64,000 nucleotides of DNA from Ammonifex degensii KC4 (lineage in GTDB: Bacteria; Bacillota; Desulfotomaculia; Desulfotomaculales; Ammonificaceae), in the NCBI RefSeq assembly GCF_000024605.1, contig NC_013385.1, positions 1 through 64,000 of the forward strand, in the 5' to 3' direction. The translations under genes were made by a program, and so were the position numbers. Below the pieces are notes generated by a model. The model searched no databases. It saw nothing but the letters and a program-made list of their open reading frames with translations, and was not told the origin of the DNA. Below, in pieces: positions 42,858 through 56,624 of the stretch (the stretch's first letter is position 1; every line of letters begins with the position of its first letter).

Positions 42858-44059
42858 AGAGCTGGGAAGAGTACTTGAATCCCCAGGTGGCTTCCCTTCC
42901 CCCTTCGGGCATCCGCCGCTTCTTCGACCTGGCGGCAGAGATGACAGGGGTGATCTCCTTGGGCGTGGGGGAGCCCGACTTTGTCACCCCCTGGCGCATA
43001 AGGGAAGCTTGCATCTACGCCCTGGAGCGGGGCTACACCATGTACACCTCCAACCGGGGGATGAAGGAGCTGCGGGTGGCCATCGCGCGTTACCTGGAGG
43101 ACGCCTTCAAGCTCCGCTATGATCCGGAAAAAGAGATCCTGGTCACCGTGGGAGTGAGCGAAGCCCTGGACCTGGCCCTGCGGGCCTTGCTTAAGCCCGG
43201 AGACGAGGTTCTGATCCCCGACCCGGCCTATGTCTCCTATGTTCCCTGCACCGTGCTGGCCGGGGGGGTGCCGGTCCTGCTCCCCACCCGCATGGAGGAA
43301 GGGTTCAAGATCACCGCCGAGCAGGTGGAAAAGGCCGTAACTTCCCGCACTAAAGTGCTTTTGCTGGCCTATCCCAACAACCCTACTGGGGCAGTGCTGA
43401 ACCGGCGGGAGCTGGGGGAGATAGCCGAGGTGGTCAAAGCACGTGACCTCCTGGTCATCTCGGACGAGATTTACGCGCAGCTCACTTACGAGGGGGAGCA
43501 TGTCTCCATCGCCTCTCTCCCTGGTATGAGGGAGCGCACCGTGGTGCTCCAAGGATTCTCCAAGGCCTTTGCCATGACCGGCTGGCGTCTGGGGTATGCT
43601 GTCGGAAACGAGACCTTTATCGGGGCCATGACCAAGATCCACCAGTACACCATGCTCTGCGCCCCCATAACCGCCCAGATGGCCGCCCTGGAGGCGCTCA
43701 AAAACGGCCTGGAGGACATGCGGCAGATGGTGGCCCAGTACGCCTACCGCCGTCGTCTGGTGGTGAACGCCTTTAAAGAGATGGGGCTTCCCTGCCCCGA
43801 GCCTAAAGGTGCTTTCTACGCCTTCCCCTATGTGGGGGGAACGGGGATGAGTGAAGAAGAGTTTTGCGAGAAACTACTCTTGGAGGAGAAGGTAGCAGTG
43901 GTGCCGGGTACAGCCTTCGGCCCCTCCGGCCGGGGGCACATCCGCTGTTCCTTCGCCGCCTCGGTAAAGGATCTCACGGAGGCCTTCCGCCGCATGAAGG
44001 AGTTTCTCCGGCGGCACGGGGTAAAAGGGCGCCCCTCGGTGGTGGTCCTGGGCAAGTGA
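42854..44059 (+). CDS. Class I/II aminotransferase (aspartate-aminotransferase superfamily)
   Basis: 401 residues, PLP fold-type I. The PLP lysine is in LQGFSKAFAMTGWRLGYAVG near residue 238. Other hallmarks are SLGVGEPDFVTP, YPNNPTGAVLNR and ISDEIYAQLTYEG. The exact amino-acid substrate is not evident. Being joined to an Lrp regulator and a T-box, it probably serves synthesis or salvage of the sensed amino acid. It overlaps both neighbours (ATG and GTGA junctions). Confidence 0.9.
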   Translation: MKSWEEYLNPQVASLPPSGIRRFFDLAAEMTGVISLGVGEPDFVTPWRIREACIYALERGYTMYTSNRGMKELRVAIARYLEDAFKLRYDPEKEILVTVGVSEALDLALRALLKPGDEVLIPDPAYVSYVPCTVLAGGVPVLLPTRMEEGFKITAEQVEKAVTSRTKVLLLAYPNNPTGAVLNRRELGEIAEVVKARDLLVISDEIYAQLTYEGEHVSIASLPGMRERTVVLQGFSKAFAMTGWRLGYAVGNETFIGAMTKIHQYTMLCAPITAQMAALEALKNGLEDMRQMVAQYAYRRRLVVNAFKEMGLPCPEPKGAFYAFPYVGGTGMSEEEFCEKLLLEEKVAVVPGTAFGPSGRGHIRCSFAASVKDLTEAFRRMKEFLRRHGVKGRPSVVVLGK

Positions 44060-44484
44060 AGGGAACCGAGGTCTGGATAAAGGTAGAGGGGACGCGCACG
44101 GACGAGACCGGCGAGCGGGAAACCATTGTCTTTGAGACCCAGGGGAGGCTTTACCGGCGGGGAGAGGCGTACTACCTCTTTTACCAGGAGTCGGAGCTGG
44201 CGGGGATGGAGGGAACCACCACCACTTTAAAGCTTGAGCCCGGGCGGGTCACGCTCAACCGCATGGGCAGCGTGAGCCAGAAGCAGGTCTTCGAAGAGGG
44301 GAAGGTCGACCGAGGAGAGTACACCACCCCCTTTGGCCGTATGCCGTGCGAGGTCAGGCCCAGCCGGGTGGAAGTCAGCTTGACAGCCAACGGTGGGCAC
44401 ATTAACCTAGAATATGAATTGCTGCTGGCCTACCAGTCCTTAGGTTTCCAGGTGCTGCGTATCACCATAAGGGAGGCAAGATAG
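44056..44484 (+). CDS. DUF1934 beta-barrel protein (YwiB-like)
   Basis: 142 residues from GTG 44056, overlapping the aminotransferase stop as GTGA. The calycin-like segments GTEVWIKVEGTRTDETGER, FETQGRLYRRGEAYYLFYQE and INLEYELLLAYQSLG match the YwiB family, which precedes argS in many Bacilli and Clostridia. Function unknown. It sits two bases before argS. Confidence 0.88.
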   Translation: MKGTEVWIKVEGTRTDETGERETIVFETQGRLYRRGEAYYLFYQESELAGMEGTTTTLKLEPGRVTLNRMGSVSQKQVFEEGKVDRGEYTTPFGRMPCEVRPSRVEVSLTANGGHINLEYELLLAYQSLGFQVLRITIREAR

Positions 44485-44485
44485 A

Positions 44486-48694
<4,209 letters not shown>

Positions 48695-48698
<4 letters not shown>

Positions 48699-49318
48699 CC
48701 GAAGAACGGGTGGGTGTCTTGGAGCTTCTCCCGGGCATGCTTTTCTCTCCCTTTCAGACGCTCAAGCGTGCCTCTGCTCGGCGCAGCTTCAGGTCCGCCT
48801 TTTTGCTTTACCTTCTGGTCATCCTGATAAACGGGCTTTCTGAGTTCCTCACCTTGCGCACTTCTCCCGCGGCCGAACTCCCTGCGTCCATAGGTTTGGT
48901 CATTTTCTTCCTGGTGGCCGTACCCGTGGCCCTGATCCTGTGGTTTTTGCAGGCTGGTTTCTTCTACCTGGCGGGTCATCTCATGGGTGGGCGGGGAGTG
49001 CCCCTCGGCATCCTCTCAGTGTGCGCCCTAGTAGTGACTCCCCAACTTTTTCTGGTGCCCCTCAACGTGTTGCTGGTCTTAGCCAAGGTTGCCGAGCCGG
49101 TAGTAACAGGCGTGGGGCTGGTTGCCGGCTTGGCGGTGGCCATCTGGATGCTGGTACTCCTAGTGGTGGGGTTGCGGGAGGAGCACGAACTGGCTACGGG
49201 GCAGGCGGTTCTTTTGGTACTGATTCCTATACTGGCCATCATACTTCTGGTCTTTCTTTTCGCAGCCATGGTAGGTATAATAGCGGCAACGGGTTTAGGA
49301 GGATTTGTAAAACCTTGA
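48695..49318 (+). CDS. Yip1-domain membrane protein
   Basis: 207 residues from TTG 48695 (MTEERVGVLELLPGMLFSPF). It has five hydrophobic segments, for example FLLYLLVILINGLSEFL, GLVIFFLVAVPVALILWF and LLVLIPILAIILLVFLF. FSPFQTLKRA near the start is typical of Yip1/DUF1282 proteins. Function unknown. It overlaps sppA and the next gene by four bases each, so the three are translated together. Confidence 0.8.
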
Positions 49319-49644
49319 GCTATGTGCTGGTGATCGATGACGAGCCGCTAGTACGGCTGGTGGTGCGGGAGGCTCTGGCCGCTTCCGGCTGGCGGGTGGC
49401 CGAGGCGACCGGCGGGGAGGAGGCGTGGGAATTGATCTCCCGGGAGCGGCCGGATCTGGTGTTACTCGACTTGAGCTGCCCCGGCGGGGAGGAACTCTTG
49501 GCCCGGCTGAAAGGGGAAGTACCAGTGGTGGTCATGACCGGGGATGAGGGGGCGGCGGAAGAGCTGGGGGTAGAGGTGTTACTTAAACCCTTCGACCTGG
49601 ACAAGCTTAGGAAACTTGTTGAGAGCAAGCTTGCCGGCATTTGA
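49315..49644 (+). CDS. Stand-alone receiver-domain response regulator
   Basis: 109 residues from TTG 49315, overlapping the preceding TGA and following TTAGGAGGA. The phosphoacceptor aspartate is in PDLVLLDLSCPGGEELL near residue 48, acidic DDE is in VIDDEPLVR, the Thr switch is in VVMTGDEG, and the Lys is in LLKPFDLDKL. There is no output domain, as in CheY or Spo0F. The partner kinase is not in this window. Confidence 0.9.
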   Translation: MSYVLVIDDEPLVRLVVREALAASGWRVAEATGGEEAWELISRERPDLVLLDLSCPGGEELLARLKGEVPVVVMTGDEGAAEELGVEVLLKPFDLDKLRKLVESKLAGI

Positions 49645-49735
49645 CTGCAGGAATTGTGCGGGTTGTAGCGAAATAATTAAAGCCGAATTTAAACGTACGA
49701 TTCATCCTTGCACCGTCTTTAGGAGGCTTTGGAGC

Positions 49736-50407
49736 ATGGTTGTGCGCACTGATACTTGTCTTCTCTTGTCCTGTTCCTTCTGCTCCCGCGAGGAATTTTC
49801 TCCTCTTTCTCGCTTTGCCGTCTCCCCTGAACGGCCGCTACACATTTTCTGCTCCTGCGGGGAGGAAAAGGCCAGGATTTCTACGCGGGACCGGGTGACC
49901 TATACGGTGGAGGTTCACTGCCCTTACTGCGACTACCCGCACTTATTCCGGCTGAAGGGGAAAAAGATCTGGAATGGCTTAGAGGTGACCCGCCTTTTCT
50001 GCTCCCAAACGGGGCTGGAGATCGGCTATATCGGTCCTTACGAGAAGGTCCGGCACATCTCGCGTACGATGCGGGAGGAGCTGGAGGCGCTCATAGAGGA
50101 GCTGGGCGGGGCCGACTACTTCGTCAACCCGGAAGTGATGTTCGAAGTCCTTTACTTGGTGGAGGAACTGGCGGAAGAAGGAGGAATCTACTGCCCCTGC
50201 GGGCGCGAGGAAGTGGAGGTTGAGATCCTCCCCGACCGGTTGGTTTTGCGTTGCCGGTTTTGCGGGCGCAAATTGGTGGTGCCGGCACAAAGCCGGTCCG
50301 ATCTTCAGGCTCTAGAGGAGATGGGGCATCTTCTGCTTTCCCGGTCGGGGCGGGCGGAGACCACCTCCTTGGCGCGGCGGAAAAAGGGAGCGAAGCGGAG
50401 AAAATAA
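49736..50407 (+). CDS. Cysteine-rich zinc-binding protein of unknown function
   Basis: 223 residues from ATG 49736 behind TAGGAGG. It has several cysteine pairs: SCSFCSRE, FCSCGEE, HCPYCDYPH, YCPCGRE and RCRFCGRK, suggesting at least two zinc ribbons. A helical middle section (EELEALIEELGGADYFVNPE) separates them, and the tail is strongly basic (ARRKKGAKRRK), suggesting nucleic-acid contact. It directly precedes fba. I do not recognise a named family. Confidence 0.75.
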   Translation: MVVRTDTCLLLSCSFCSREEFSPLSRFAVSPERPLHIFCSCGEEKARISTRDRVTYTVEVHCPYCDYPHLFRLKGKKIWNGLEVTRLFCSQTGLEIGYIGPYEKVRHISRTMREELEALIEELGGADYFVNPEVMFEVLYLVEELAEEGGIYCPCGREEVEVEILPDRLVLRCRFCGRKLVVPAQSRSDLQALEEMGHLLLSRSGRAETTSLARRKKGAKRRK

Positions 50408-50437
50408 AGCCGGATAAAATTTCGGGAGGTGGTTTTC

Positions 50438-51301
50438 TTGCCGCTGGTAACCCTGCGGGAAGTGTTGGGCGCGGCCGCGGCGGGAGGCTACGCGGTAGGA
50501 GCCTTCAACTGCAATAATATGGAGATCCTGCAGGCTATCGTGACGGCGGCTGAAGCGGAGAGGTCGCCGGTGATCGTCCAGGCCAGCCAGGGAGCCATCA
50601 AGTATGCAGGCCTGGACTACATAGCGGCCATGGCCAAAACGGCCCTGGCTTCTGCCACCGTCCCGGTGGTCCTGCACCTGGACCACGGCACGAGCTACGA
50701 GCAGGTGATAAGGTGCTTGGCCGCCGGCTTTTCCTCGGTGATGATCGATGCCTCGCGCCTTCCCCTGGAGGAGAACATCGCCCTCACCAAGGAGGTGGTG
50801 AAGGCGGCACGGGCAGTAGGGGCTTCGGTGGAGGCGGAGCTCGGCCGCATAGGGGGTACAGAGGACGACATCTCGGTGGCGGAGCGGGAGGCCTTCTTCA
50901 CCGACCCTGATGAGGCAGCCTATTTCGTGGAGCAGACTGGCGTAGATGCCCTGGCGGTGGCCATCGGTACCGCCCATGGCCCTTACCGCTGGGAGCCCAA
51001 GCTCGACTTCGAGCGGCTAAGCCGGATAGCGGCCAAGGTAAAAGTACCCCTGGTGCTGCACGGATCTTCGGGTGTACCGGCGGAGGACATAAAGGAGGCC
51101 ATAAGGCGGGGCATCCGCAAGATCAACATCGATACCGACATCCGCATCGCTTTCGTCAACCGGATGCGGGAGGTGCTTATGGCCAATCCGGACGAGATCG
51201 ACCCGCGTAAGATCCTGGGGCCGGCGCGCGAGGCGGCCACGGAGGTAATCCGCGAGAAGATGCGCATTTTCGGTAGCTCTGGTAAAGCTATCGGCGTATA
51301 A
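50438..51301 (+). CDS. fba: Class II fructose-bisphosphate aldolase
   Basis: 287 residues from TTG 50438 (MPLVTLREVLGAAAAGGYAV), eight bases after GGGAGGT. Zinc-binding and catalytic segments are VVLHLDHGTSYEQ, EAELGRIGGTEDD, GTAHGPYRW and LHGSSGVPAEDIKEAI, and the phosphate loop KINIDTDIRIAF. It interconverts fructose 1,6-bisphosphate with the triose phosphates. A transaldolase-like gene follows, as is common in Clostridia. Confidence 0.95.
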   Translation: MPLVTLREVLGAAAAGGYAVGAFNCNNMEILQAIVTAAEAERSPVIVQASQGAIKYAGLDYIAAMAKTALASATVPVVLHLDHGTSYEQVIRCLAAGFSSVMIDASRLPLEENIALTKEVVKAARAVGASVEAELGRIGGTEDDISVAEREAFFTDPDEAAYFVEQTGVDALAVAIGTAHGPYRWEPKLDFERLSRIAAKVKVPLVLHGSSGVPAEDIKEAIRRGIRKINIDTDIRIAFVNRMREVLMANPDEIDPRKILGPAREAATEVIREKMRIFGSSGKAIGV

Positions 51302-51327
51302 TTCTTAAGTAAAGGGGGAATGCAGCC

Positions 51328-51984
51328 ATCAAGCTCTTTCTCGATACTGCCAACCTGGAGGAGATCCGCACCGCCGTTTCTTGGGGAGTAATCCAGGGCG
51401 TGACCACCAACCCTACCTTGGTGGCACGGGAAGGTCGGGAGTTTAAATCCCTCATTAAGGAGATAGCCGAGTTGGTCGACGGTCCGGTGAGTGCCGAGGT
51501 GATAAGCACCGAGGCGGAGGGGATGATCGCGGAGGCAGAGGAGCTAAGCCGCCTTCACCCCAACGTGGTAATAAAGATCCCCATAACGCCAGAGGGCTTA
51601 AAGGCTGTAAAGGCGCTGAAAGCCCGGGGTATCAGGACCAACGTCACTCTGATCTTTTCCGCTAACCAGGCGTTGCTGGCAGCTTTGGCGGGGGCGAGTT
51701 ACGTCAGCCCCTTTGTGGGACGACTGGACGATGCCGGTCACGACGGCATAGCCCTGGTGCGTGAGATTGCCGAGATCTTCTCCCTGCACGGTATTTCTAC
51801 CGAAATAATCGCGGCCAGCATCCGCCATCCCCTGCACGTGGTGGCCGCGGCGCGGGCGGGAGCGCACATCGCTACCGTTCCCTTCCGCGTGCTGGACCAG
51901 ATGGTGCGCCATCCTCTTACCGACATCGGCATCGAGCGCTTCTTGGCCGACTGGGCCAAAGTGCAGAACCTTCCCCAAAAGTAA
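51328..51984 (+). CDS. fsa: Fructose-6-phosphate aldolase/transaldolase (TalC/Fsa type)
   Basis: The family start [19 protein letters not shown] is encoded from 51331, but the preceding codon is ATC (51328), nine bases after AAAGGGGG. No ATG, GTG or TTG exists in frame between the stop at about 51310 and a GTG at 51400 that would delete the first strand. The ATC start gives 218 residues, the normal length. The Schiff-base lysine is in [15 protein letters not shown] near residue 83. It performs dihydroxyacetone or glycerone transfer in sugar-phosphate metabolism. Confidence 0.88.
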   Translation: MKLFLDTANLEEIRTAVSWGVIQGVTTNPTLVAREGREFKSLIKEIAELVDGPVSAEVISTEAEGMIAEAEELSRLHPNVVIKIPITPEGLKAVKALKARGIRTNVTLIFSANQALLAALAGASYVSPFVGRLDDAGHDGIALVREIAEIFSLHGISTEIIAASIRHPLHVVAAARAGAHIATVPFRVLDQMVRHPLTDIGIERFLADWAKVQNLPQK

Positions 51985-52089
51985 AGGCCATTCTTTCAAC
52001 GTCAAGTGAGGTAGATCATCTTGACCCCACTGGTGTGGTACAAGGTTCCCCGAAGACAAGTGGATCAAGGCGGGAAAGGGGTGAGTCAG

Positions 52090-53457
52090 GTGACCCCGGC
52101 TAACGATTTGGAAAGCAAGACCGTGCTGGAGCTGAGATCCATAGCCAAAGAACTGGGAGTTAAGGACTACTACCGTTTGCGCAAGCAGGAACTAGTCGAG
52201 GCTATAAGGGCCCGGTACGCAGCGGAAAAGGAAGAGGTTAAAGAGCCTGAAGTGGCGGTTGAAATCAAGGCACCCGAGCCAGAGAAAGAGCCGGAGCCAT
52301 CTGCCCTCCCGCGTGCCCGGGGCGTGCTGGAGATCCTGCCGGACGGCTACGGTTTTTTGCGCCCGCATAAATACCTGCCCTCTCCCGACGACATCTACGT
52401 TTCTGCCTCCCAGATCCGGAAGTTCGACCTGCGCACGGGCGATCTGGTTGAGGGAGTGGTACGCCGGCCTAAGGAGAACGAAAAGTACTTTGCTTTATTA
52501 CGGGTGGAGCGGGTGAATGGACAGCCTGCCGACGAACTTCCCTCTCGTCCCCACTTCGACAACCTCACCCCGCTTTACCCCTGCGAGCGCATCCGTCTGG
52601 AGACCACTCCCGACCGCATAGCGCCGCGCATCATCGATCTCATAGCCCCTCTAGGCAAGGGGCAGCGGGGCTTGATCGTGGCTCCTCCCAAGGCGGGTAA
52701 GACCACGCTCCTGAAGGAGATAGCCAACAGCATAACAGCCAACCACCCGGAGATTTACCTCATCATCCTGCTCATCGACGAGCGCCCGGAGGAGGTAACC
52801 GACATAAGCCGCTCGGTCAAGGCAGAGGTGGTGAGCTCCACTTTCGATGAGCCGCCGGAGAACCACGTGAAGGTGGCGGAGATGGTGCTGGAGCGGGCCA
52901 AGCGTCTGGTGGAGCACGGGCGTGACGTGGCTATACTGCTTGACAGCATCACCCGCCTGGCGAGGGCCCACAACCTGGTAATCCCTCCCAGCGGCCGTAC
53001 TCTTTCCGGCGGTGTGGACCCGGCGGCTTTACACAAGCCCAAGCGCTTCTTCGGCGCGGCCCGCAAGCTAGAGGAAGGTGGGAGCCTCACCATCCTGGCA
53101 ACGGCCCTTATCGAAACGGGGAGCCGTATGGACGAGGTGATTTTCGAGGAGTTCAAGGGCACTGGGAACATGGAGCTGGTGCTGTCGAGATCCTTGGCCG
53201 AGCGCCGGATCTTCCCCGCCATCGACGTCAAGCGCTCCGGCACCCGCAAGGAGGAGCTGCTGTTGAGCCGAGAGGAGCTGGAGCTGGTCTGGTACTTCCG
53301 GCGGGCCACTAACGAGATGACCCCCTGGGAGGCTATGGAGCACCTGCTGGAGGAGATTCGCCGCACCCGCTCGAACGAGGAGTTGGTGCGCAACTTCCAG
53401 GCCTTCAAGCAGGCCAGCGGTGAAGAGGTTCTGGGCCTTTCCCCCCACTACCGGTAG
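52090..53457 (+). CDS. rho: Transcription termination factor Rho
   Basis: 455 residues from GTG 52090 ([19 protein letters not shown]), nine bases after AAAGGGG; an in-frame TTG at 52021 would add 23 residues. The Rho_N domain is followed by a Glu/Pro-rich linker, then the RNA-binding cold-shock fold ([13 protein letters not shown]) and the ATPase with Walker [11 protein letters not shown] (near 200), Walker [15 protein letters not shown] and the R-loop/Q-loop region. It unwinds RNA to end transcription. Confidence 0.96.
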   Translation: MTPANDLESKTVLELRSIAKELGVKDYYRLRKQELVEAIRARYAAEKEEVKEPEVAVEIKAPEPEKEPEPSALPRARGVLEILPDGYGFLRPHKYLPSPDDIYVSASQIRKFDLRTGDLVEGVVRRPKENEKYFALLRVERVNGQPADELPSRPHFDNLTPLYPCERIRLETTPDRIAPRIIDLIAPLGKGQRGLIVAPPKAGKTTLLKEIANSITANHPEIYLIILLIDERPEEVTDISRSVKAEVVSSTFDEPPENHVKVAEMVLERAKRLVEHGRDVAILLDSITRLARAHNLVIPPSGRTLSGGVDPAALHKPKRFFGAARKLEEGGSLTILATALIETGSRMDEVIFEEFKGTGNMELVLSRSLAERRIFPAIDVKRSGTRKEELLLSREELELVWYFRRATNEMTPWEAMEHLLEEIRRTRSNEELVRNFQAFKQASGEEVLGLSPHYR

Positions 53458-54023
53458 GTGACCGGGGCGAAGTTTGTTTGGTCGTCCCACATCCGCTCGA
53501 ACTCCCGGCTGCATGCCTGGCTAAGTTCAGCCGATTTTATCACCAAGAACATTTCGTCGTTTTTCTCGCTGGCGCTACGGGTGAAGTTGTAGCTGCCGGT
53601 AGTGACTATCTTGCCGTCGATCACGACCATCTTGAGGTGCATGAGCCCCGCGTGCCGGTTCTCCTTCACAGGTATGCCCGCCAGCAGGAGTACGTTTATG
53701 GCGTGGCGCTGGGAGTCGTTCTGTCGCCAGTCTTTATTGGTGATGACCCTGACCTTTACCCCTCGCTTGTGGGCCTGAACCAGGGCCTTCACAATGTCGG
53801 GGTGGGTAAAGCTGTAGATGGCCACGTCGCATGAGGACTGTGCCTGCCCGATCAAGCTGCAAAGAGCAGGGGCCGGGTCCTGACCTGCCCGGGGAAAGTA
53901 AAGGGCCCAGCTTCCTTCCTCCAGCCGGCCGGTGGCTGTCGGACCTGTATTTAGGCAGCTGGAGGCGAAAAAGGCCAAAAAAAGGAGCAGGAAAAGGGAG
54001 AGAACTCTTGGCTTTAGGCGCAT
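53448..54023 (-). CDS. Phospholipase-D-like nuclease lipoprotein
   Basis: 191 residues from ATG 54023. A lipoprotein signal ends in FFASSC. The single PLD active-site motif is [20 protein letters not shown], with an [14 protein letters not shown] segment as in Nuc-type endonucleases that act as dimers. It is therefore probably a cell-surface nuclease for DNA degradation or uptake. It converges on rho, overlapping by 10 bases. Confidence 0.87.
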   Translation of the reverse strand: MRLKPRVLSLFLLLFLAFFASSCLNTGPTATGRLEEGSWALYFPRAGQDPAPALCSLIGQAQSSCDVAIYSFTHPDIVKALVQAHKRGVKVRVITNKDWRQNDSQRHAINVLLLAGIPVKENRHAGLMHLKMVVIDGKIVTTGSYNFTRSASEKNDEMFLVIKSAELSQACSREFERMWDDQTNFAPVTYR

Positions 54024-54027
54024 GGTC

Positions 54028-54357
54028 TTAGAAGCCAAAAGTCGCTATGGGTTCCTTGAGCCGGTAAAGCCAACCGGCTAGGTTTTCCTGTTCACCTGCT
54101 CCCTCTTCCTGCCCGCTCTTCTGGAAGTAGCTCACGGTCATGTGGGAGATAATGGCCTCGTTCAGGCGGTCGAGCTCTTCCTCCCGGTAACCCACTCGGC
54201 CGCAGCGGGGGCACTCCAGGTAGTGCAGCCACCCCAGCCAGGCTGCTCCCGCCCTCAGAGGCAGAGGTAGAAGGGAGGACACCTCAGAGGCAAAAGAGCC
54301 GCAGAAAGGACAACGAAGGCTCGCCTCTTCGCCCATCGCCGACTCTACCCTCCTCAT
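54028..54357 (-). CDS. Small zinc-ribbon protein
   Basis: 109 residues with cysteine pairs RCPFCGSF and ECPRCGRV that form a zinc ribbon. The rest is helical. It overlaps the start region of the PLD lipoprotein gene, suggesting one transcript. No family is recognised. A GTG/ATG ambiguity exists at the N-terminus (MRRVESAMGEE). Confidence 0.6.
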   Translation of the reverse strand: MRRVESAMGEEASLRCPFCGSFASEVSSLLPLPLRAGAAWLGWLHYLECPRCGRVGYREEELDRLNEAIISHMTVSYFQKSGQEEGAGEQENLAGWLYRLKEPIATFGF

Positions 54358-54420
54358 GCTCGAAGGGGTTCATTACTAGGATTAGATATTCGCCGACTTT
54401 GCCCCTTAATCCTGCTGCAA

Positions 54421-54449
54421 TTGCGGGGAGAAAGGGCCTGTGTTATAAT
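54421..54449 (+). promoter_or_regulatory. Promoter of rpmE
   Basis: TTGCGG (54421-54426), 17 bases, then a perfect TATAAT (54444-54449) lie 38 bases before the rpmE ATG. Confidence 0.65.
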
Positions 54450-54486
54450 AGCAAGCGGTTTCTTGGAGAAAGAGAGGTGACAGAAG

Positions 54487-54687
54487 ATGAAGAAGGGGAT
54501 CCATCCGGAGTACGGCCCGGCGCGAGTCATTTGCGCCTGCGGTGCCACTTTCGAGACCATGTCTACCAAGAAAGAACTGCGGGTGGAGGTCTGCTCCCAG
54601 TGCCATCCCTTTTACACGGGACAGCGGCAGATGATCGTGGAGCGCCGGGGGCGTGTAGAGCGCTTCAAGAAGAAGTACGGTCTATAA
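54487..54687 (+). CDS. rpmE: Ribosomal protein L31
   Basis: 66 residues ([20 protein letters not shown]...). It is the zinc-containing C+ form, with CAC in VICACGATF and [10 protein letters not shown] as metal ligands. It starts after GAGAGGTGAC. It stands ahead of the DUF1385-prfA-prmC group, the standard Firmicutes order. Confidence 0.96.
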   Translation: MKKGIHPEYGPARVICACGATFETMSTKKELRVEVCSQCHPFYTGQRQMIVERRGRVERFKKKYGL

Positions 54688-54698
54688 ACCGGAGGAGC

Positions 54699-55586
54699 GT
54701 GCCCCGCTACGGCGGCCAAGCGGTCATCGAAGGAGTGATGATGCGCGGGCCGAGGGCGTGGGCAGTGGCGGTTCGCCGTCCCGACGGTTCCATTGCAGTA
54801 AAGCGCGAGGAGCTTCCCGACCGGCCGGGCGGGTGGCGCTTTCCCTTCCTGCGCGGGGTGGTGCTTCTTTACGAGGCGCTGGTCCTGGGAGTAAAGGCCC
54901 TGAGCATTTCCGCTGCCGAGGCAGCGGGAGAGGAAGAGAAGCTGGGCCGCGGGGAAATAGCGGCCACCATTATCTTCGGCCTGGGAGCGGGAGTAGTGCT
55001 CTTCGTGCTTTTTCCGGCAGGGGCGGCTTATTTCTTCCGCCACCAGGTACCCGCTTACTGGTTGCAGAACTTGCTGGAGGGCCTGGTGAGGCTGGGGGTT
55101 TTCCTGGCCTATCTCTGGCTCATTGGGCTTTTGCCCGACATCAAGCGGGTTTTTGCCTATCACGGCGCGGAGCACCGGGTGATCAACGCCTACGAGGCGG
55201 GGGCGCCCCTTACCTTAGAGGGAGTAAGGGGCTACCCGATTATTCACTTACGCTGTGGCACGAGCTTTCTTCTCCTGGTACTGCTTTTGAGCATCTTCTT
55301 CTTTTCGCTGGTGGGTCAGGGGCCGCTGTGGTGGCGGTTTCTCTCGCGGCTTCTGCTGTTGCCGGTCATAGCCGGGGTAAGCTATGAACTTTTACGCTTA
55401 TCCAGCGGAGTTCAGCACCTCTGGCTTAAAATTTTAGTTGCTCCCGGCCTGTGGCTGCAGCGACTCACCACGCGGGAGCCCGATGAAGAACAGGTGGAAG
55501 TGGCCATAACTGCCTTACAAGCTGTTTTACCGGAAGGAGGTGAGGGTGATGTGGGAAAAGCTAGCAGAACTGGAGACTCAGTTTGA
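54699..55586 (+). CDS. DUF1385 membrane protein (YqhQ-like)
   Basis: 295 residues from GTG 54699 behind GGAGGAG ([20 protein letters not shown]). Conserved parts are [14 protein letters not shown] and [20 protein letters not shown]. Four or more membrane helices follow, e.g. [19 protein letters not shown] and [17 protein letters not shown]. The family is universal in this operon position in Clostridia, but its function is unknown. Its end overlaps prfA by 38 bases. Confidence 0.9.
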   Translation: MPRYGGQAVIEGVMMRGPRAWAVAVRRPDGSIAVKREELPDRPGGWRFPFLRGVVLLYEALVLGVKALSISAAEAAGEEEKLGRGEIAATIIFGLGAGVVLFVLFPAGAAYFFRHQVPAYWLQNLLEGLVRLGVFLAYLWLIGLLPDIKRVFAYHGAEHRVINAYEAGAPLTLEGVRGYPIIHLRCGTSFLLLVLLLSIFFFSLVGQGPLWWRFLSRLLLLPVIAGVSYELLRLSSGVQHLWLKILVAPGLWLQRLTTREPDEEQVEVAITALQAVLPEGGEGDVGKASRTGDSV

Positions 55587-56616
55587 AGATCTCACGCTGA
55601 AGATAGCCGATCCGGAAGTGATGGCCGATCAAAAGCGCTGGCGGGAGTATGTCAAGCGCCACGCGGAACTCGAGCCCATCGTCAGCACCTACCGGGAATA
55701 CAAGCGGGTGCTGGAGGGGATCGAGGAGGCCGAGATGCTGCTCGACCAGGAGCAGGACGAGGAACTGCGGGAGTTGGCCGAGGAGGAGCTCGAAACGCTT
55801 AAAGAGCGGCGGGAAGAGCTGGAGAAGGAGCTCAAGATATTGCTTTTGCCCAAGGACCCCAACGACGAGAAGAACGTGATCCTGGAAATAAGGGCCGGCA
55901 CCGGTGGCGAGGAGGCGGCCTTGTTCGCGGCCGATCTTCTGCGTATGTACCTCCGCTACGCCGAGAAGCGCGGCTGGAAGACGGAGCTCTTGAGTGCCAG
56001 CCCCACCGACCTGGGGGGGTTTAAGGAGGTCGTCGTCTTGATCGAAGGGCGGGGGGCTTACAGCTTTCTCAAGTACGAGAGCGGCGTGCACCGGGTGCAG
56101 CGGGTGCCGGTGACTGAGGCGAGCGGGCGCATTCACACCTCGGCGGCCACGGTGGCGGTGCTGCCCGAGGCGGAGGAAGTGGACGTGGAGATAGATCCCA
56201 AAGATATCCGGGTGGATACCTTCTGCTCCTCCGGGCACGGTGGGCAGTCGGTAAACACCACCTATTCTGCCGTCCGCATCACCCACCTGCCTACGGGAAT
56301 CGTGGTCACCTGCCAAGACGAGCGCTCGCAGCTGAAGAACCGTGAGAAGGCCATGAAGGTCCTGCGGGCCAGGCTTCTAGATCTCAAGCGGCGGGAGCAG
56401 GAGGCGGCTATAGCTGCCGAGCGCCGGGCACAGGTGAAAAGCGGCGACCGCAGCGAGCGGGTGCGCACCTACAACTTCCCCCAGAACCGCGTGACCGATC
56501 ACCGCATAAACTTGACCCTGTACCGTCTGGAAGAGATCCTGGAAGGAGATCTGGACGAGTTGATAACTGCCCTGGCGGCGGCGGACCAGGCGGAGCGCCT
56601 ACGCCAGATAAGCTAA
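55549..56616 (+). CDS. prfA: Peptide chain release factor 1
   Basis: 355 residues from ATG 55549, eight bases after AAGGAGG; a GTG at 55540 is in frame. RF1 reads UAA/UAG. The catalytic GGQ is in [20 protein letters not shown] near residue 230. The codon-recognition motif is close to [18 protein letters not shown]. prmC, whose product methylates the GGQ glutamine, follows nine bases later. Confidence 0.96.
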   Translation: MWEKLAELETQFEDLTLKIADPEVMADQKRWREYVKRHAELEPIVSTYREYKRVLEGIEEAEMLLDQEQDEELRELAEEELETLKERREELEKELKILLLPKDPNDEKNVILEIRAGTGGEEAALFAADLLRMYLRYAEKRGWKTELLSASPTDLGGFKEVVVLIEGRGAYSFLKYESGVHRVQRVPVTEASGRIHTSAATVAVLPEAEEVDVEIDPKDIRVDTFCSSGHGGQSVNTTYSAVRITHLPTGIVVTCQDERSQLKNREKAMKVLRARLLDLKRREQEAAIAAERRAQVKSGDRSERVRTYNFPQNRVTDHRINLTLYRLEEILEGDLDELITALAAADQAERLRQIS

Positions 56617-56624
56617 AGGGTTTT

